Numbered from the stretch's first letter, positions 7,838-17,938 are shown. The stretch is DNA of 64,000 bases from Acetobacter fallax (GCF_011516735.1 NZ_WOSX01000001.1:372001-436000); one strand, 5' to 3'. The notes: a model not told the origin generated them from the sequence alone. Translations and numbers: made by a program.

Positions 7838-8914
7838 TCAGTTCGCGAGGGCATGTACGGCGGTACTGCCTGGCTCTGTTGCCGGCGAGCCCGTCGTCAT
7901 GTTGCCGGCCACGTTGTCAGTCATGTTACCGGGCGCATCACGCTTTTGCGGGCGTTCGATATACAATATCCGGTCCCGATAGGAGAGCCAGACGACGGCA
8001 TGGCGCAGGAAATCGGCGCCGAGCAGGGCGGAGTCTGTTTCCAGCGGTGCGACCTGCAGATGAACGTTATGAAAAATCTCCGGCCCCACCTCGACCGTAT
8101 CGAACAGATGGCGATGCGAGACGACTTTGTCGTCGCTTACCCCTCGTGAAAAACCGACGGGGTCCCGGGCGAGCATATCTCTCGTAACGCCGGCCTTTCG
8201 CGCCTGCGACGGTCTGATCACGGTGCCGGATGCTCCGCTGTCCAGGATCGCGTCGATCGGTTTTCCGTTGATTTTGAACGGCACGAGGACGTCCTTGCCG
8301 TCTCCTGGCTCAAGCGGCACCGGATCGACAGGTTTTTTCCAGACGATATCCTTCGAAGAACATCCCTGCATCCGGTACAAAGTAATGAGGTGCTGAGGAA
8401 GATCGAATTTGACCTCATAATTCGACAGGAAATCGGAACCCAGCAGACCGGCGACCGGCAGATCGCCGATGTGTCCCCACTTCTTGTCGATTTCGATAAA
8501 CAACACATCGGATGCGATGGCCTTGCCCAGACCCAGCTTGTCCGCACGCACGACCGACGCTGCGACGACGCCGGTCGTGCCGCGAAGTGTGACGTGCCCT
8601 CCGGTATAAGAAAGATCGAATTTTTCCGATGTCGCGGTGCTGACCAGAGAGGCGTCGGCGCCGGTATCGACGATCATCGCAACGGGCTTTCCGTTCAGCG
8701 TGACCTGCACGACCGGAGAGTGACTGGAATTGAGGACGGGCAGCGGACCGATCCGGCTGATTTCGCAGTTTTCCGGCCCGCTCTGACAACCGCTGATGGC
8801 GAACAGAACTGTGCCCAGGGCGAAAAACGCAGCGGCTTTCCGGCGATGTGAGACATAAAAACCGGTGATGGGACGTCCGGGAGATATTTTTTTCAGGCTT
8901 TCCGGAACGATCAC
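7838..8914 (-). CDS. Lipoprotein with two retropepsin-like aspartic protease domains
   Basis: A 358-residue protein with a lipoprotein signal (FFALGTVLFAISGC, lipidated Cys at 43). It contains two copies of a retropepsin-like domain. The first has VAMIVDTGADASLV (Asp83) and LLGSDFLSNYEVKFDL; the second has IDAILDSGASGTVI (Asp225) and LLGADFLRHAVVW. Most bacterial retropepsins are single-domain and dimerise; here both halves are in one chain, like a pepsin. A membrane-anchored periplasmic peptidase is inferred; the substrate is unknown. The C-terminal 40 residues are low complexity. The GTG at 8914 is the only visible start and is not certain. A degenerate paralogue lies immediately upstream. 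Confidence 0.8.
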   Translation of the reverse strand: MIVPESLKKISPGRPITGFYVSHRRKAAAFFALGTVLFAISGCQSGPENCEISRIGPLPVLNSSHSPVVQVTLNGKPVAMIVDTGADASLVSTATSEKFDLSYTGGHVTLRGTTGVVAASVVRADKLGLGKAIASDVLFIEIDKKWGHIGDLPVAGLLGSDFLSNYEVKFDLPQHLITLYRMQGCSSKDIVWKKPVDPVPLEPGDGKDVLVPFKINGKPIDAILDSGASGTVIRPSQARKAGVTRDMLARDPVGFSRGVSDDKVVSHRHLFDTVEVGPEIFHNVHLQVAPLETDSALLGADFLRHAVVWLSYRDRILYIERPQKRDAPGNMTDNVAGNMTTGSPATEPGSTAVHALAN

Positions 8915-8999
8915 AGAACGCGCTTCAGGGTTTTTTCTGTTTTACCGGCCATATCATTCCCGTTTCTCATCCCGTTCAGCCGGGCCTGCATCTTACGAA

Positions 9000-10124
9000 T
9001 CATTTCACGGGCTCAGCTTTGGGCTCTTCAGCGGACGTGAGTAATCTGGGATGTTCGGCACCGAATGGGTTGATCTTCTCTTTCTCGATATACATCATAT
9101 GTTGACTGACAGAGAGCCAGAATACTCTCCGACGCAGAAAATCCGCGCCGAGGACGGCATCCGTTATTTGCATTGGAGAGACGGTAAGCCAGGCGGGACT
9201 GAACGTCTCGTTTCCGATCTGGAGGCTATCGAAGCGGTCACGGTGAGCGGTTACGGCTGTGCCGTTGACGCCGCGTACGATTTCAGCGTGGTTTTCCGCC
9301 TCCATGTTGCTTTTGATGTCGTCCCAGCTCAGTTCCTCCGGTGTGACAGTCGTCGTTGTCGAGGAACTGCTCAGCATGGCGTTGATTTTATGCCCGTTCA
9401 GCCGGATCTGCACTCCTGGTCTGCCGCCAGGCCACACTCTGACCGGAACCTGACTGACTGAATCGTCCCATCTGACGTCCTTCACCGTGCATCCGCGTGG
9501 CCGGGCCAGCGTGATTTCGCCATCGGGCAGATCAAACTGCACCTCGTAGGACCGGAGGAAATCGGCACCAAGCTCTCCCACGATCGGAATGTTGTCGATG
9601 CGGGGTACGGGCGCAGACGAGGAATGCCGCCGGTCCTCGATTTCAATGAACGCAAAATCAGATGCACTGGCGCGGCCTACCAGCAGGGAGTTCGAACGGG
9701 CAACGGGCAGGTCGATGGGACCAGTCGTCCCATACACTCTTGTGGAGTCCCCGCCTTCCTCAAGGCCGAACTCTTTAGCCGCGGCTGAAGAAATCGTGGA
9801 TGTTTCGGCGCCGGTGCTGAGTGCCATGGCGGCCGGTTTTCCGTTTATGCTGACCTGCACGATGGGTGGTCCCCATGATGTAAACACGCGGAGTGTAGCC
9901 ATTCTGGTCATGGTGCATTCTCCGGGCTTATCCGGATTTTGTGCCGGTTTTACCGGAGCAGGCTGATTTTCGCAGCCGCACAGAGTGAACAGTATGATGA
10001 AAAACGGGAGACCGCGCGTCGGATAAGGCGCATTCCGCAATTTTTTCAGGCAGAGCGTGAAAGTGGTTTTTGTCTCTTTTCTGGCGCGAACTCCGGTACA
10101 TCTTCTGTCGCTTTCCGCGCACAT
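9000..10124 (-). CDS. Degenerate retropepsin-like lipoprotein paralogue, catalytic Asp lost in both domains
   Basis: Clear paralogue of the downstream gene, with the same lipoprotein plus two-domain plan (signal PFFIILFTLCGC; LGADFLRSYEVQFDL; LGADFLRRRVFW). In domain 1 the catalytic motif DTGAD is replaced by STGAE, and in domain 2 DSGAS is replaced by SSSST, so neither catalytic Asp is present (AGC serine codons in both). The frame is otherwise intact over its full length, so this looks like a maintained non-peptidase rather than a decaying gene. ATG 10124 is chosen; a TTG at 10040 would give a more normal signal peptide and upstream frame to 10265 is also open. Function unknown. Confidence 0.75.
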   Translation of the reverse strand: MCAESDRRCTGVRARKETKTTFTLCLKKLRNAPYPTRGLPFFIILFTLCGCENQPAPVKPAQNPDKPGECTMTRMATLRVFTSWGPPIVQVSINGKPAAMALSTGAETSTISSAAAKEFGLEEGGDSTRVYGTTGPIDLPVARSNSLLVGRASASDFAFIEIEDRRHSSSAPVPRIDNIPIVGELGADFLRSYEVQFDLPDGEITLARPRGCTVKDVRWDDSVSQVPVRVWPGGRPGVQIRLNGHKINAMLSSSSTTTTVTPEELSWDDIKSNMEAENHAEIVRGVNGTAVTAHRDRFDSLQIGNETFSPAWLTVSPMQITDAVLGADFLRRRVFWLSVSQHMMYIEKEKINPFGAEHPRLLTSAEEPKAEPVK

Positions 10125-10328
10125 GACACTCTGCCTGTTTCTGCTGGCCGTTTCCGTTTTATTACTTTTATTTCCTGAAACGGGGAGAGTTTTTTCGCGA
10201 TCCTCGAAAAGAGGAACCTGCCCTCTTTCGCGCTGTGAATTTTTTTTATCCCGGTGGAGTTGCAACCCGCGAAAACCCGGTTATAAGACGCCCCAACGAC
10301 GACGCGGAAACGCTGGTCGCTGAAAAAA

Positions 10329-10405
<77 letters not shown>

Positions 10406-10773
10406 CTTTCCAGAAAATCCATTATTAAATTACTGATTTTCCGGGTTAGTGTGGCATGTGACTAACACAGTCCCTGCATAGCTGGTTTTGAGTCTCGTTG
10501 ACGAGAGGCCGAGGGGTCGCCTCCCCTCATCCATAGTCCGTGGACAAACCATTCCGGTCTGACGGAAATTCGACGGTGCCGGAACATTGTTGGAAATTTG
10601 GATTCTGCCCGAACCAGGGCAGGTCCCCTGCACCCCGATCTGCTATCAATAAGCCGGCTTCCCGGAAGGTTTGCGACCTTTGGTGGGTTCCGGAAGCCCT
10701 GAGACGTTCTGTCGGGGTCTGTTTTTAAGCATCGGAGCCCGGGAAATCTGAGTCGAAGCGCGGCGGATCGGCT
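10406..10773. other. Intergenic region with a degenerate repeat copy
   Basis: No gene is seen in these 368 bases. They hold a weak inverted repeat just after the tRNA (GAAAATC/GATTTTC), a small GC hairpin GAGGGG..CCCCTC near 10514-10531, and from about 10604 to 10703 a diverged copy of the dispersed hairpin repeat described elsewhere in the window. The hflX stop lies at the right edge. Confidence 0.6.
10604..10703 (+). repeat. Partial copy of the dispersed hairpin repeat
   Basis: Shares in order the blocks CACCCCGATCTG, TATCAATAAGC, GGTTTGCGACCTTTGG and TGGGTTCC with the full elements at 52057-52263 and (reversed) 21931-22137. The terminal inverted repeats of the full element are not recognisable here. 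Confidence 0.65.
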
Positions 10774-12105
10774 TTATGCTTCGGGCTGGTTTCCCGACGG
10801 CTGAATGACGTTACCGAACTGACCTTCAAAACGGGCACGATCAACGTCGTGGAAGCGGACGGTCACGCCAATGTGCATGTCATCGTCCTCGCGCTTCACA
10901 ACCTCTCCATGTTCATAGAGCCAGGCCATCGCGCTGCCTGCGTGAACCGGAAGGGTGTAATTCACGAGGACCATGCTGTCGGTCATGTGCGCGTCGATTG
11001 CTGCCATCAGATCGGGCAGCCCCTCGCCCGTGATGGCCGAGATCGCGACGGCATCCTCGCGGTGAGGCACCTCTTCGATCCCGCCCAGCAGATCGGCTTT
11101 GTTGAGCACTTCGATCAGACGCGACGGCCATTCACCATCGAGCATTCCGTCACGTTCCATGTCTCCAAGGACAGAAAGAACGTCTGCGCGCTGTGCTGCC
11201 GAATCGGGATGAGCTATATCACGGACATGGAGGATGATGTCCGCTTCAGCGACTTCCTCCAGCGTGGCGCGGAAGGCTGCGATCAGTTCCGTCGGAAGAT
11301 CGCTGATGAAGCCGACGGTATCGGAGAGAATGACTTTCCGGCCCGAGGGCAGTTCGATAGCGCGCATGGTCGGATCGAGCGTGGCGAAAAGCTGATCCTG
11401 CGCATAGACGGAGGCACCTGTCAGAGCGTTGAACAGGGTCGATTTGCCGGCGTTGGTGTAGCCGACCAGGGCCACGACGGGGAATGGCACCCGCTTTCGC
11501 GATGTTCTGTGGAGGCCGCGTGTCCGCCTGACCTGCTCAAGTTCGCGTTTCAGGCGCACGATACGGTCGCCGATCATCCGGCGATCGGCTTCGATCTGGG
11601 TTTCACCGGGGCCGCCGAGGAAGCCGAAACCACCGCGCTGACGTTCGAGATGGGTCCAGAGACGGACGAGCCGTGAGCGCTGGTATTCAAGGTGCGCCAG
11701 TTCGACCTGAAGAGATCCTTCCCGGGTCGCGGCGCGCGCGCCGAAGATGTCGAGGATCAGCCCGGTGCGATCGATCACCTTGCAGCCGAGCGCTTTTTCA
11801 AGATTGCGCTGCTGACCGGGTGAGAGCCGTGAATCGATAACGACGACCGATATCTGTTTTTCGGCGACCGCTTCCCGGAGCGAATCGACCTGCCCGACAC
11901 CAAGCAGCGTGGCCGGACGGCGGGCGCGAAGCAGCAGGATGGCGTTGAGAACGACGACGAGACCGATTGAGGATGTCAGTCCGATCGCTTCCTCGAGCCG
12001 CGCTTCGGCTGCGCGGACATCGTGGTCACGGTCGGGCCGTTCCCAGGGAAGAATGACAGCAGCCCGCGTTGCGGGCGGTGTGGTCTCAGTAGATGTCGTC
12101 GGCAA
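10774..12105 (-). CDS. hflX: Ribosome-associated GTPase HflX
   Basis: A 443-residue GTPase that acts on stalled or heat-damaged ribosomes. The N-terminal glycine-rich HflX domain carries [20 protein letters not shown] and [15 protein letters not shown]. The G domain has G1 [14 protein letters not shown]3 DTVGFI and G4 NKAD. The start is a TTG at 12105 that lies inside the end of hfq (20-base overlap), so translation is probably coupled to hfq. The hfq-hflX pairing is conserved in proteobacteria. Confidence 0.92.
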   Translation of the reverse strand: MPTTSTETTPPATRAAVILPWERPDRDHDVRAAEARLEEAIGLTSSIGLVVVLNAILLLRARRPATLLGVGQVDSLREAVAEKQISVVVIDSRLSPGQQRNLEKALGCKVIDRTGLILDIFGARAATREGSLQVELAHLEYQRSRLVRLWTHLERQRGGFGFLGGPGETQIEADRRMIGDRIVRLKRELEQVRRTRGLHRTSRKRVPFPVVALVGYTNAGKSTLFNALTGASVYAQDQLFATLDPTMRAIELPSGRKVILSDTVGFISDLPTELIAAFRATLEEVAEADIILHVRDIAHPDSAAQRADVLSVLGDMERDGMLDGEWPSRLIEVLNKADLLGGIEEVPHREDAVAISAITGEGLPDLMAAIDAHMTDSMVLVNYTLPVHAGSAMAWLYEHGEVVKREDDDMHIGVTVRFHDVDRARFEGQFGNVIQPSGNQPEA

Positions 12106-12409
12106 GTGACTCGTCGCTCTCCGCCTGCAGGGCCGTGCCCTGCGTTCCCGTTACTGTGTTTACACCGGCCGTGCCGGCGGGGGTTTCAAACACATTGACA
12201 GGAACGAGAGGCATGACCGTGCTGATTGCATGTTTATAGACGAGCTGCGTATGCCCGTCGCGCCGGAGAAGGACTGTATCAGCATCGAACCAGCTGATGA
12301 CACCCTGCAACTTCACACCATTAACGAGAAAAATCGTGACTGGCGCCTTACCGCGCCTGACGTGGCCAAGAAAGACGTCCTGGACGTTCTGTGCTGGTGA
12401 TTTTGCCAC
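12086..12409 (-). CDS. hfq: RNA chaperone Hfq
   Basis: A hexameric Sm-like protein that pairs small RNAs with mRNAs. The Sm1 region reads [19 protein letters not shown] and the Sm2 region KHAISTVMP, both diagnostic. It has 107 residues with the Sm core at about 10-68 and a Thr/Ala/Glu/Asp-rich C-terminal tail. The start is GTG at 12409 giving [13 protein letters not shown]; longer in-frame extensions do not resemble Hfq. It overlaps hflX by 20 bases and follows ntrX by about 260 bases. Confidence 0.93.
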   Translation of the reverse strand: MAKSPAQNVQDVFLGHVRRGKAPVTIFLVNGVKLQGVISWFDADTVLLRRDGHTQLVYKHAISTVMPLVPVNVFETPAGTAGVNTVTGTQGTALQAESDESLADDIY

Positions 12410-12666
12410 GATATTACCCTGTTTCTTTTTTGTTATTAAGTGCAGCCGAATCCTCCGGACACACAGCATCCAATACGCCGACGCGACAAAAGCGCAAAGA
12501 TACCCAATCGCCATTAAAGCAATTTCATGGCAATCACGCTACATTCAGATGAGCGGCGTATGGCTGATACTCGAATTCCGGAAGAATACTCCTAACCGGC
12601 TCCGGTGATCACTGTCGCAATCCTCTTATGCGGCCTTTGCGCTCCCCCGGTGGGAGCATCGCCAGG

Positions 12667-14052
12667 TCAGCCGGTACGGTCTTCCGCTGTCACTCCGAGT
12701 TGCTTGAGTTTACGGTGAAGTGCGCTGCGTTCCATGCCCACAAAGCCTGCTGTCCGGCTGATATTGCCGCCGAAGCGAAGCAGCTGAGCCTGCAGATACT
12801 GGGTTTCGAACAGATCCCGCGCTTCCCGCAGGGGCAGACTCATGACGTCGGCATTTGAGTCGAATTTGAGAAGTGCCGGCGCACCTTCACTGATCTGCGA
12901 GGGCAGCATGTCAGCCCGGATGGGCTCACTGCTGTTCCCGGGCATCATGATCAGCAACCGTTCCATGAGGTTGCGGAGTTCGCGAGCGTTTCCGGGCCAG
13001 TCATAGGCCTGGAGCGCGGCCATCGCGTCGATACTCAGTTCGCGCATTGGCAGGCCGGCGTTTTCCGCGGCACGCTTCAGGAACAGGCAGGCCAGTTCCG
13101 GGATATCTTCCCGCCGCTCTCTGAGACTTGGCAGACGGAGAGGAACGACGGCGAGTCGGTAATAGAGATCCTCGCGGAACCGCCCTCCCCCGATCTCGGC
13201 ATGCAGATCACGATTGGTGGTCGAAATGACGCGGACATCGACCCGGACGCGTGTCGAACCGCCGATGCGCTCGAAGCTCTGATCCTGGAGCGCGCGGACG
13301 ATTTTGCCCTGTGTTTCGATGGGCATATCAGCCACTTCGTCGAGCAGCAATGTGCCGCCATGAGCCCGTTCCAGAACACCGATGCGCCGGGGAGCACCCT
13401 CCGCGCCTTCAAGACCGAACAGTTCTTCCTCAAAGCGGCCTGGCGCCAGTGTCGCGCAGTTCAGGGCGATGAAAGGGCCGTCCGCGCGGCGTGAACGCGC
13501 GTGGATCATACGCGCCGCCACTTCTTTACCGGCACCGGGCGCGCCCGTGATCAGCACGCGGGAGCCGGTCGGTGCGACGCGCTCGATCTGACCGCGCACG
13601 GCGGCGATGGGGGCGCTCTCACCGAACAGTGTGGTTTCCGGCCCCGCCCGGAGCCGCAACTCGGCGTTTTCGCGCTCCAGTCTGGCGGCTTCGATAGCGC
13701 GACGGACCACGACAAGAAGGCGGTCGGACTGGAACGGCTTTTCTATGAAGTCATAAGCGCCGTGCTGGAGCGCTGCGACGGCTGTTTCGATGGTGCCGTG
13801 ACCGGAAATCATGATCACGGGTACTGACGGATCTTCGGCCTGCATGACCTTCAGCACGCCGAGTCCATCAAGTTTCGAGCCCTGAAGCCAGATGTCCTGA
13901 ATCACGAGGGACGGTCTGCGGGCGCGAAAAGCCGCGATTGCCGAATCCGAGTCACCGGCGACGCGGGTCTCGTAACCTTCGTCGTGAAGGATGCCTTCGA
14001 TCAGCATGCGGATGTCCGGCTCGTCATCGACGATCAGGATTTCATACGCCAT
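12667..14052 (-). CDS. ntrX: NtrX family response regulator
   Basis: A 461-residue regulator: receiver (phospho-acceptor Asp53 in VIQDIWLQ), AAA+ domain (Walker A GAPGAGKE at 170-177, LLLDEVADMP) and Fis-type helix-turn-helix (ISRTAGFVGMERSALHRKL). The sigma54-contact loop GAFTGA is absent; the region reads LFGLEGAEGAPRRIGV instead. That is expected for alphaproteobacterial NtrX and suggests it does not drive sigma54 open-complex formation. It overlaps ntrY by 11 bases and is probably phosphorylated by NtrY. The NtrYX pair is linked to nitrogen, redox and envelope control in relatives. Confidence 0.9.
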   Translation of the reverse strand: MAYEILIVDDEPDIRMLIEGILHDEGYETRVAGDSDSAIAAFRARRPSLVIQDIWLQGSKLDGLGVLKVMQAEDPSVPVIMISGHGTIETAVAALQHGAYDFIEKPFQSDRLLVVVRRAIEAARLERENAELRLRAGPETTLFGESAPIAAVRGQIERVAPTGSRVLITGAPGAGKEVAARMIHARSRRADGPFIALNCATLAPGRFEEELFGLEGAEGAPRRIGVLERAHGGTLLLDEVADMPIETQGKIVRALQDQSFERIGGSTRVRVDVRVISTTNRDLHAEIGGGRFREDLYYRLAVVPLRLPSLRERREDIPELACLFLKRAAENAGLPMRELSIDAMAALQAYDWPGNARELRNLMERLLIMMPGNSSEPIRADMLPSQISEGAPALLKFDSNADVMSLPLREARDLFETQYLQAQLLRFGGNISRTAGFVGMERSALHRKLKQLGVTAEDRTG

Positions 14053-16351
14053 CGTTTTCTTTCTGCTCTGTATCTTTGACCGGCAAAATCAGAATGGCCT
14101 CGGTTCCCTCTTCTCCGGGACGATCCCTGAGCTGAATTGTTCCCTCATGGTCTTCCATGATTTTCTTGACAATGGCCAGCCCCAGCCCGGTACCCTTGGG
14201 TTTGTGCGTAACGTATGGCTCTGTCAGGCGGTCACGCTCCTCATGTGGCAGGCCAATGCCGTCATCGGTGATCCTGATCTGTGCTGTATCCTGACGAACC
14301 GACACTTCCACACGGATCGTGCCGATATGTCCGTCAGCACCCGTGTCAGGACTGCCTTCGCTGATTTCACGGGCCACCGGCGGAGTCCGCCCTGTCATTG
14401 TGATCGCATCCGCCGCGTTTTGCAGGAGGTTTGTCAGGGCCTGTCCGATCTGGCGCCGGTCGCACGCCACCGCGGGGCCTGATGGCGGCAGGACGACGTC
14501 GTACACAATTTCGGGATGAGCGCCGTATTGCAGGACCAGGGCCTCCCGCACAATACGGGAGAGGTCTTCGATGGCGATCTTTGGCTGTGGCATCCGTGCG
14601 AAGGCTGAAAATTCATCCACCATGCGACCGATATCACCGACCTGCCGGACGATCGTATCGGCGCACTGGCGAAATGTCTCGGGATCGGAGGTGATTTCAC
14701 GCAGGAAACGGCGTTTGAGCCTTTCGGCGGCGAGCTGGATCGGCGTCAGCGGGTTTTTGATTTCGTGGGCGATCCGGCGGGCCACATCGGCCCAGGCGGC
14801 CTTCCGTTGCGCGGACTGAAGTGCGGTGATGTCATCGAACGTCACCACGTAGCCCTCCGTGACGGCGCCGCGCATTTCGGCGGCGGCCCGCACCAGCAGC
14901 ACCCTGCGATTGCCTGGCGGTCCGATCTGAACCTCGCGGGTGAAGGCTCGCTCTCCGTTGGTCTGCAACGCCTCCAGAATCGGCCCGAACTCGGGAATAG
15001 TTTCAGTGAGAGGTTCTCCGACGGCCTGCGTCAGATCTTTTTCAAGAAGATCACACGCGGCTCTGTTGGGCAGTTCGACGCGGGCCAGGGCATCGAGACC
15101 GATCACGCCGGCGGACACGCCTGACAGGACGGCTTCGGTAAACCGGCGGCGCTCGTTGATCTGGCTGTAAGCCACCATCAGTTCCGAGCGCTGGCTGGAC
15201 AGTTCGTCCGTCATGAGATTGAAGGCGCGCGACAGGCTTCGGATTTCGTCATCACGCCCGCCCTCGGGCACTCTGACGGCAAGATCGCCTTCACTGATTC
15301 GCCGGGAGGCGTCCATAAGAAGGCCAAGCGGCCGTGCAATCTGATTGGCGAGTGCCAGGCCCATCAGGGCCGCCGCGGCGAGCACCAGGAGGGCGACAAG
15401 CGCGAAGATCATCACGAAGGTGACCTGAATCTTCTCGCGGTTGTGATTCAGGCGCCTGTAATCGGCGACGACCTGTTCGGTTTTGTGCATGTGGCCGACG
15501 ATTTCGGGATCCACGGGCCGGGTGATGACGAGCATCATCTCGGGCGTTTCTCCAAGCGCCACGACGGCGCGGACGTTTTTCTCGTCCGGGCTGTCATAGA
15601 TCGCCACGTCGTTTGTCCGTGCCATCATGGTGGCGGCGGGTGGCGGCAGGGGTTCCTGATAGCCCGACCGGCTGAGGAGACCGCCGGCCGCGATCATCCT
15701 GTTGGTGATCGGGTCATAGACCACGGCTTCCGTCAGCCCGCGCACGGTTGCCTGGCTGTCGAGGAGCTGACCGAGCGACTCAGGATCGTGGAGCAAATCG
15801 GTGCCGTTGACCTGAAGTTCGTTCTCCGCCCCGACGAGGTAGTTGGCCAGCGAGAAGGCTTCGGTTCTGATGTTTTCGTTGTGTTCAGTCAGGTAGCCGC
15901 GTGACGCCTGGAGGGCTTCGTTCAGGGCGGTGTTGACCCGGTCCGAGAACCAGATCTGAATGCCGTAATCAAAGAACAGCGTCGCGAACACGCCGACCAC
16001 GATTGTCGGCGCCACGGCCACGATCCCGAAGAGCGCAACCAGGCGGACATGGAGCCGCGCGCCGGCCGGCCCCCCCTGTCGTTCCGCCATCAGCCGCCGG
16101 ACGCGAACCGTGGTCATCACGGCGAGCAGAGTCAGCGCCAGGCCGCTGAGGACGAAGACCGCGTTCTGGATCAGTGGGTGATGGGCGAGGGCGGCGCCGC
16201 CGGACAGCACGACGAACATCGCGAAGACGAGCATCAGGGCCAGGGCCACGAGAGTCACGGCAACGCTGCGCTGATCGAGAGCCCGCTTCAGCAAAACGCG
16301 GCCGCCGCGATGGCGGGGCATATCCTGATCTGGTGTCTGCGAACCCGCCAT
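14042..16351 (-). CDS. ntrY: NtrY sensor histidine kinase
   Basis: A 769-residue membrane kinase. Three N-terminal transmembrane segments (about 30-50, 65-85, 105-130) precede a periplasmic domain, a fourth segment near 310-335 leads into a HAMP domain (NQIARPLGLLMDASRRISEGDL), a PAS domain, the dimerisation/phospho-acceptor helix HEIKNPLTP (His529) and an ATPase domain with DDGIGLP and GTGLGLAIV. It follows ntrC by 5 bases and overlaps ntrX. Its likely partner is NtrX. Confidence 0.92.
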   Translation of the reverse strand: MAGSQTPDQDMPRHRGGRVLLKRALDQRSVAVTLVALALMLVFAMFVVLSGGAALAHHPLIQNAVFVLSGLALTLLAVMTTVRVRRLMAERQGGPAGARLHVRLVALFGIVAVAPTIVVGVFATLFFDYGIQIWFSDRVNTALNEALQASRGYLTEHNENIRTEAFSLANYLVGAENELQVNGTDLLHDPESLGQLLDSQATVRGLTEAVVYDPITNRMIAAGGLLSRSGYQEPLPPPAATMMARTNDVAIYDSPDEKNVRAVVALGETPEMMLVITRPVDPEIVGHMHKTEQVVADYRRLNHNREKIQVTFVMIFALVALLVLAAAALMGLALANQIARPLGLLMDASRRISEGDLAVRVPEGGRDDEIRSLSRAFNLMTDELSSQRSELMVAYSQINERRRFTEAVLSGVSAGVIGLDALARVELPNRAACDLLEKDLTQAVGEPLTETIPEFGPILEALQTNGERAFTREVQIGPPGNRRVLLVRAAAEMRGAVTEGYVVTFDDITALQSAQRKAAWADVARRIAHEIKNPLTPIQLAAERLKRRFLREITSDPETFRQCADTIVRQVGDIGRMVDEFSAFARMPQPKIAIEDLSRIVREALVLQYGAHPEIVYDVVLPPSGPAVACDRRQIGQALTNLLQNAADAITMTGRTPPVAREISEGSPDTGADGHIGTIRVEVSVRQDTAQIRITDDGIGLPHEERDRLTEPYVTHKPKGTGLGLAIVKKIMEDHEGTIQLRDRPGEEGTEAILILPVKDTEQKENDGV

Positions 16352-16356
16352 ACGCT

Positions 16357-17841
16357 TCAGTCAGCCTCACGGCCGGACGGGGATGGCCCCTTCATGACGG
16401 GAATATCGAGGTCACGGATCTTTTTCCGCAGCGTGTTTCTGTTCAGACCGAGCATGGCCGCGGCTTTGATCTGATTGCCGCGGGTTGCGGCGAGGGTCAT
16501 CCGGATCAGGGGGCGCTCCACTTCCGCGATGACTTTGTCGTAAATATCGTGCAATGGCGCGCCGCCATTTCCGTCCATGGCGAGATAACGCCGGATATGG
16601 CGGCCCACCGCGTCTGACAGCGTTTCCTCATCGCCCGGCGCTTCGCCTCGGGCAACGGCGGGTTTGCCGTCACGGATGGTTTCGGCCAGCTCTGAATCAA
16701 TAAGTGCGCCTGTGATGGTTTCCTGAGGATAAAGCGCCGTGATCCGGCGCATCAGGTTTTCAAGTTCGCGCACGTTGCCTGGCCAGCGCCATGCCTGGAG
16801 GCGCGTTGTGGCGTCCTCGGTCAGGGCTTTGGGGGGCTGTCCTTCCTCGGCGCACTCATCGAGAAAATGCCGGGCAAGAAGCGGGATGTCTTCAAGGCGT
16901 TCGCGCAACGGAGGAATGCGGATTGGCACGACGTTCAGGCGATAGAACAGGTCTTCGCGAAATGTTCCGGCGCGGATGGCCTGATGCAGGTCGCGGTGCG
17001 TGGCTGCAATGATGCGGACATTCGCCTTGATCGGATGTTTGCCGCCTGCCGTTGTGAATTCGCCATCCTGAAGCACGCGGAGCAGCCGGGTCTGCGCTGC
17101 CAGGGGCATGTCGCCGATCTCATCGAGAAAGAGCGTGCCGCCTGCTGCCTGCTCAAAGCGCCCGGAGCTGCGGGCTGTCGCGCCGCTGAAGGCGCCACGT
17201 TCGTGACCGAACAGCTCTGTTTCGATGAACTCGTGAGGAATCGCCGCGACATTGACCGCGATAAACGGACCTGTCCGGCGGCGTCCGTAATCATGGAGAG
17301 CCCGTGCCACCAGTTCCTTGCCTGTGCCGCTTTCACCGTTGATCATCACCGTGAGATCGGACGTCGTGAGGCGGGCGATGACGCGGTAGATATCCTGCAT
17401 GGCCACTGAGCGGCCGATCAGCGGCATGCGTTCGCCCGGCTGCTGTGACTGCAGCGGATTGCCGATCTGCGGCGACGGTGCCGCGAGCGCGCGCTCGACG
17501 ACGGCAAGGAGTTCCGTCAGGTCGAAAGGCTTGGGGAGATATTCGAAGGCGCCGCGCTGTGTGGCCTTGACAGCGGTTACCAGCGTTGACTGGGCACTCA
17601 TGACCAGCACGCGCAGATCGGGGCGGGCACGGCGAATACGCGGGATCAGGTCCAGGCCGTTCTCGTCTGGCATGACGACATCGGTGATGACGAGATCGCC
17701 TTCGCCGTCTTCCACCCATTGCCAGAGAGCGACGGCACTTGCCGTTGTCCGGACCTGGTAGCCGGCGCGACCGAGCGCCTGACTCAGGACTGTGCGGATT
17801 GAGCGATCGTCATCGGCGATCAGGATGGTCGGCAGTGTCAT
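16357..17841 (-). CDS. ntrC: Nitrogen regulator NtrC (sigma54 activator)
   Basis: A 494-residue response regulator with a receiver (Asp54 in [12 protein letters not shown]), a sigma54 AAA+ domain (Walker A GESGTGKE at 169-176; [10 protein letters not shown]) and a Fis-type helix-turn-helix ([18 protein letters not shown]). The sigma54-contact loop is GAFSGA (216-221) rather than GAFTGA, a conservative change. The partner kinase is NtrB, encoded upstream but separated by 250 bases that contain an inverted-repeat element. Activates nitrogen-assimilation genes when phosphorylated. Confidence 0.93.
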   Translation of the reverse strand: MTLPTILIADDDRSIRTVLSQALGRAGYQVRTTASAVALWQWVEDGEGDLVITDVVMPDENGLDLIPRIRRARPDLRVLVMSAQSTLVTAVKATQRGAFEYLPKPFDLTELLAVVERALAAPSPQIGNPLQSQQPGERMPLIGRSVAMQDIYRVIARLTTSDLTVMINGESGTGKELVARALHDYGRRRTGPFIAVNVAAIPHEFIETELFGHERGAFSGATARSSGRFEQAAGGTLFLDEIGDMPLAAQTRLLRVLQDGEFTTAGGKHPIKANVRIIAATHRDLHQAIRAGTFREDLFYRLNVVPIRIPPLRERLEDIPLLARHFLDECAEEGQPPKALTEDATTRLQAWRWPGNVRELENLMRRITALYPQETITGALIDSELAETIRDGKPAVARGEAPGDEETLSDAVGRHIRRYLAMDGNGGAPLHDIYDKVIAEVERPLIRMTLAATRGNQIKAAAMLGLNRNTLRKKIRDLDIPVMKGPSPSGREAD

Positions 17842-17938
17842 GTGTGATTATGAAATCCGCGAAAATCGTGACGGGGTAGTGAATACGGGAACATGGCGGA
17901 GCTGTCCGTGGTGCAAAATCGGGACATCCGATCTTTAA

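Noticed and set aside
9000-10265. Pseudogene status for the degenerate retropepsin copy
   Set aside because: The frame is unbroken for over 1.1 kb and the fold-defining segments are preserved; only the catalytic motifs differ.
10407-10442. AT-rich inverted repeat as a tRNA-Asp terminator
   Set aside because: Stem of only 7 A/T-rich pairs with a long loop and no T-run; too weak to claim.
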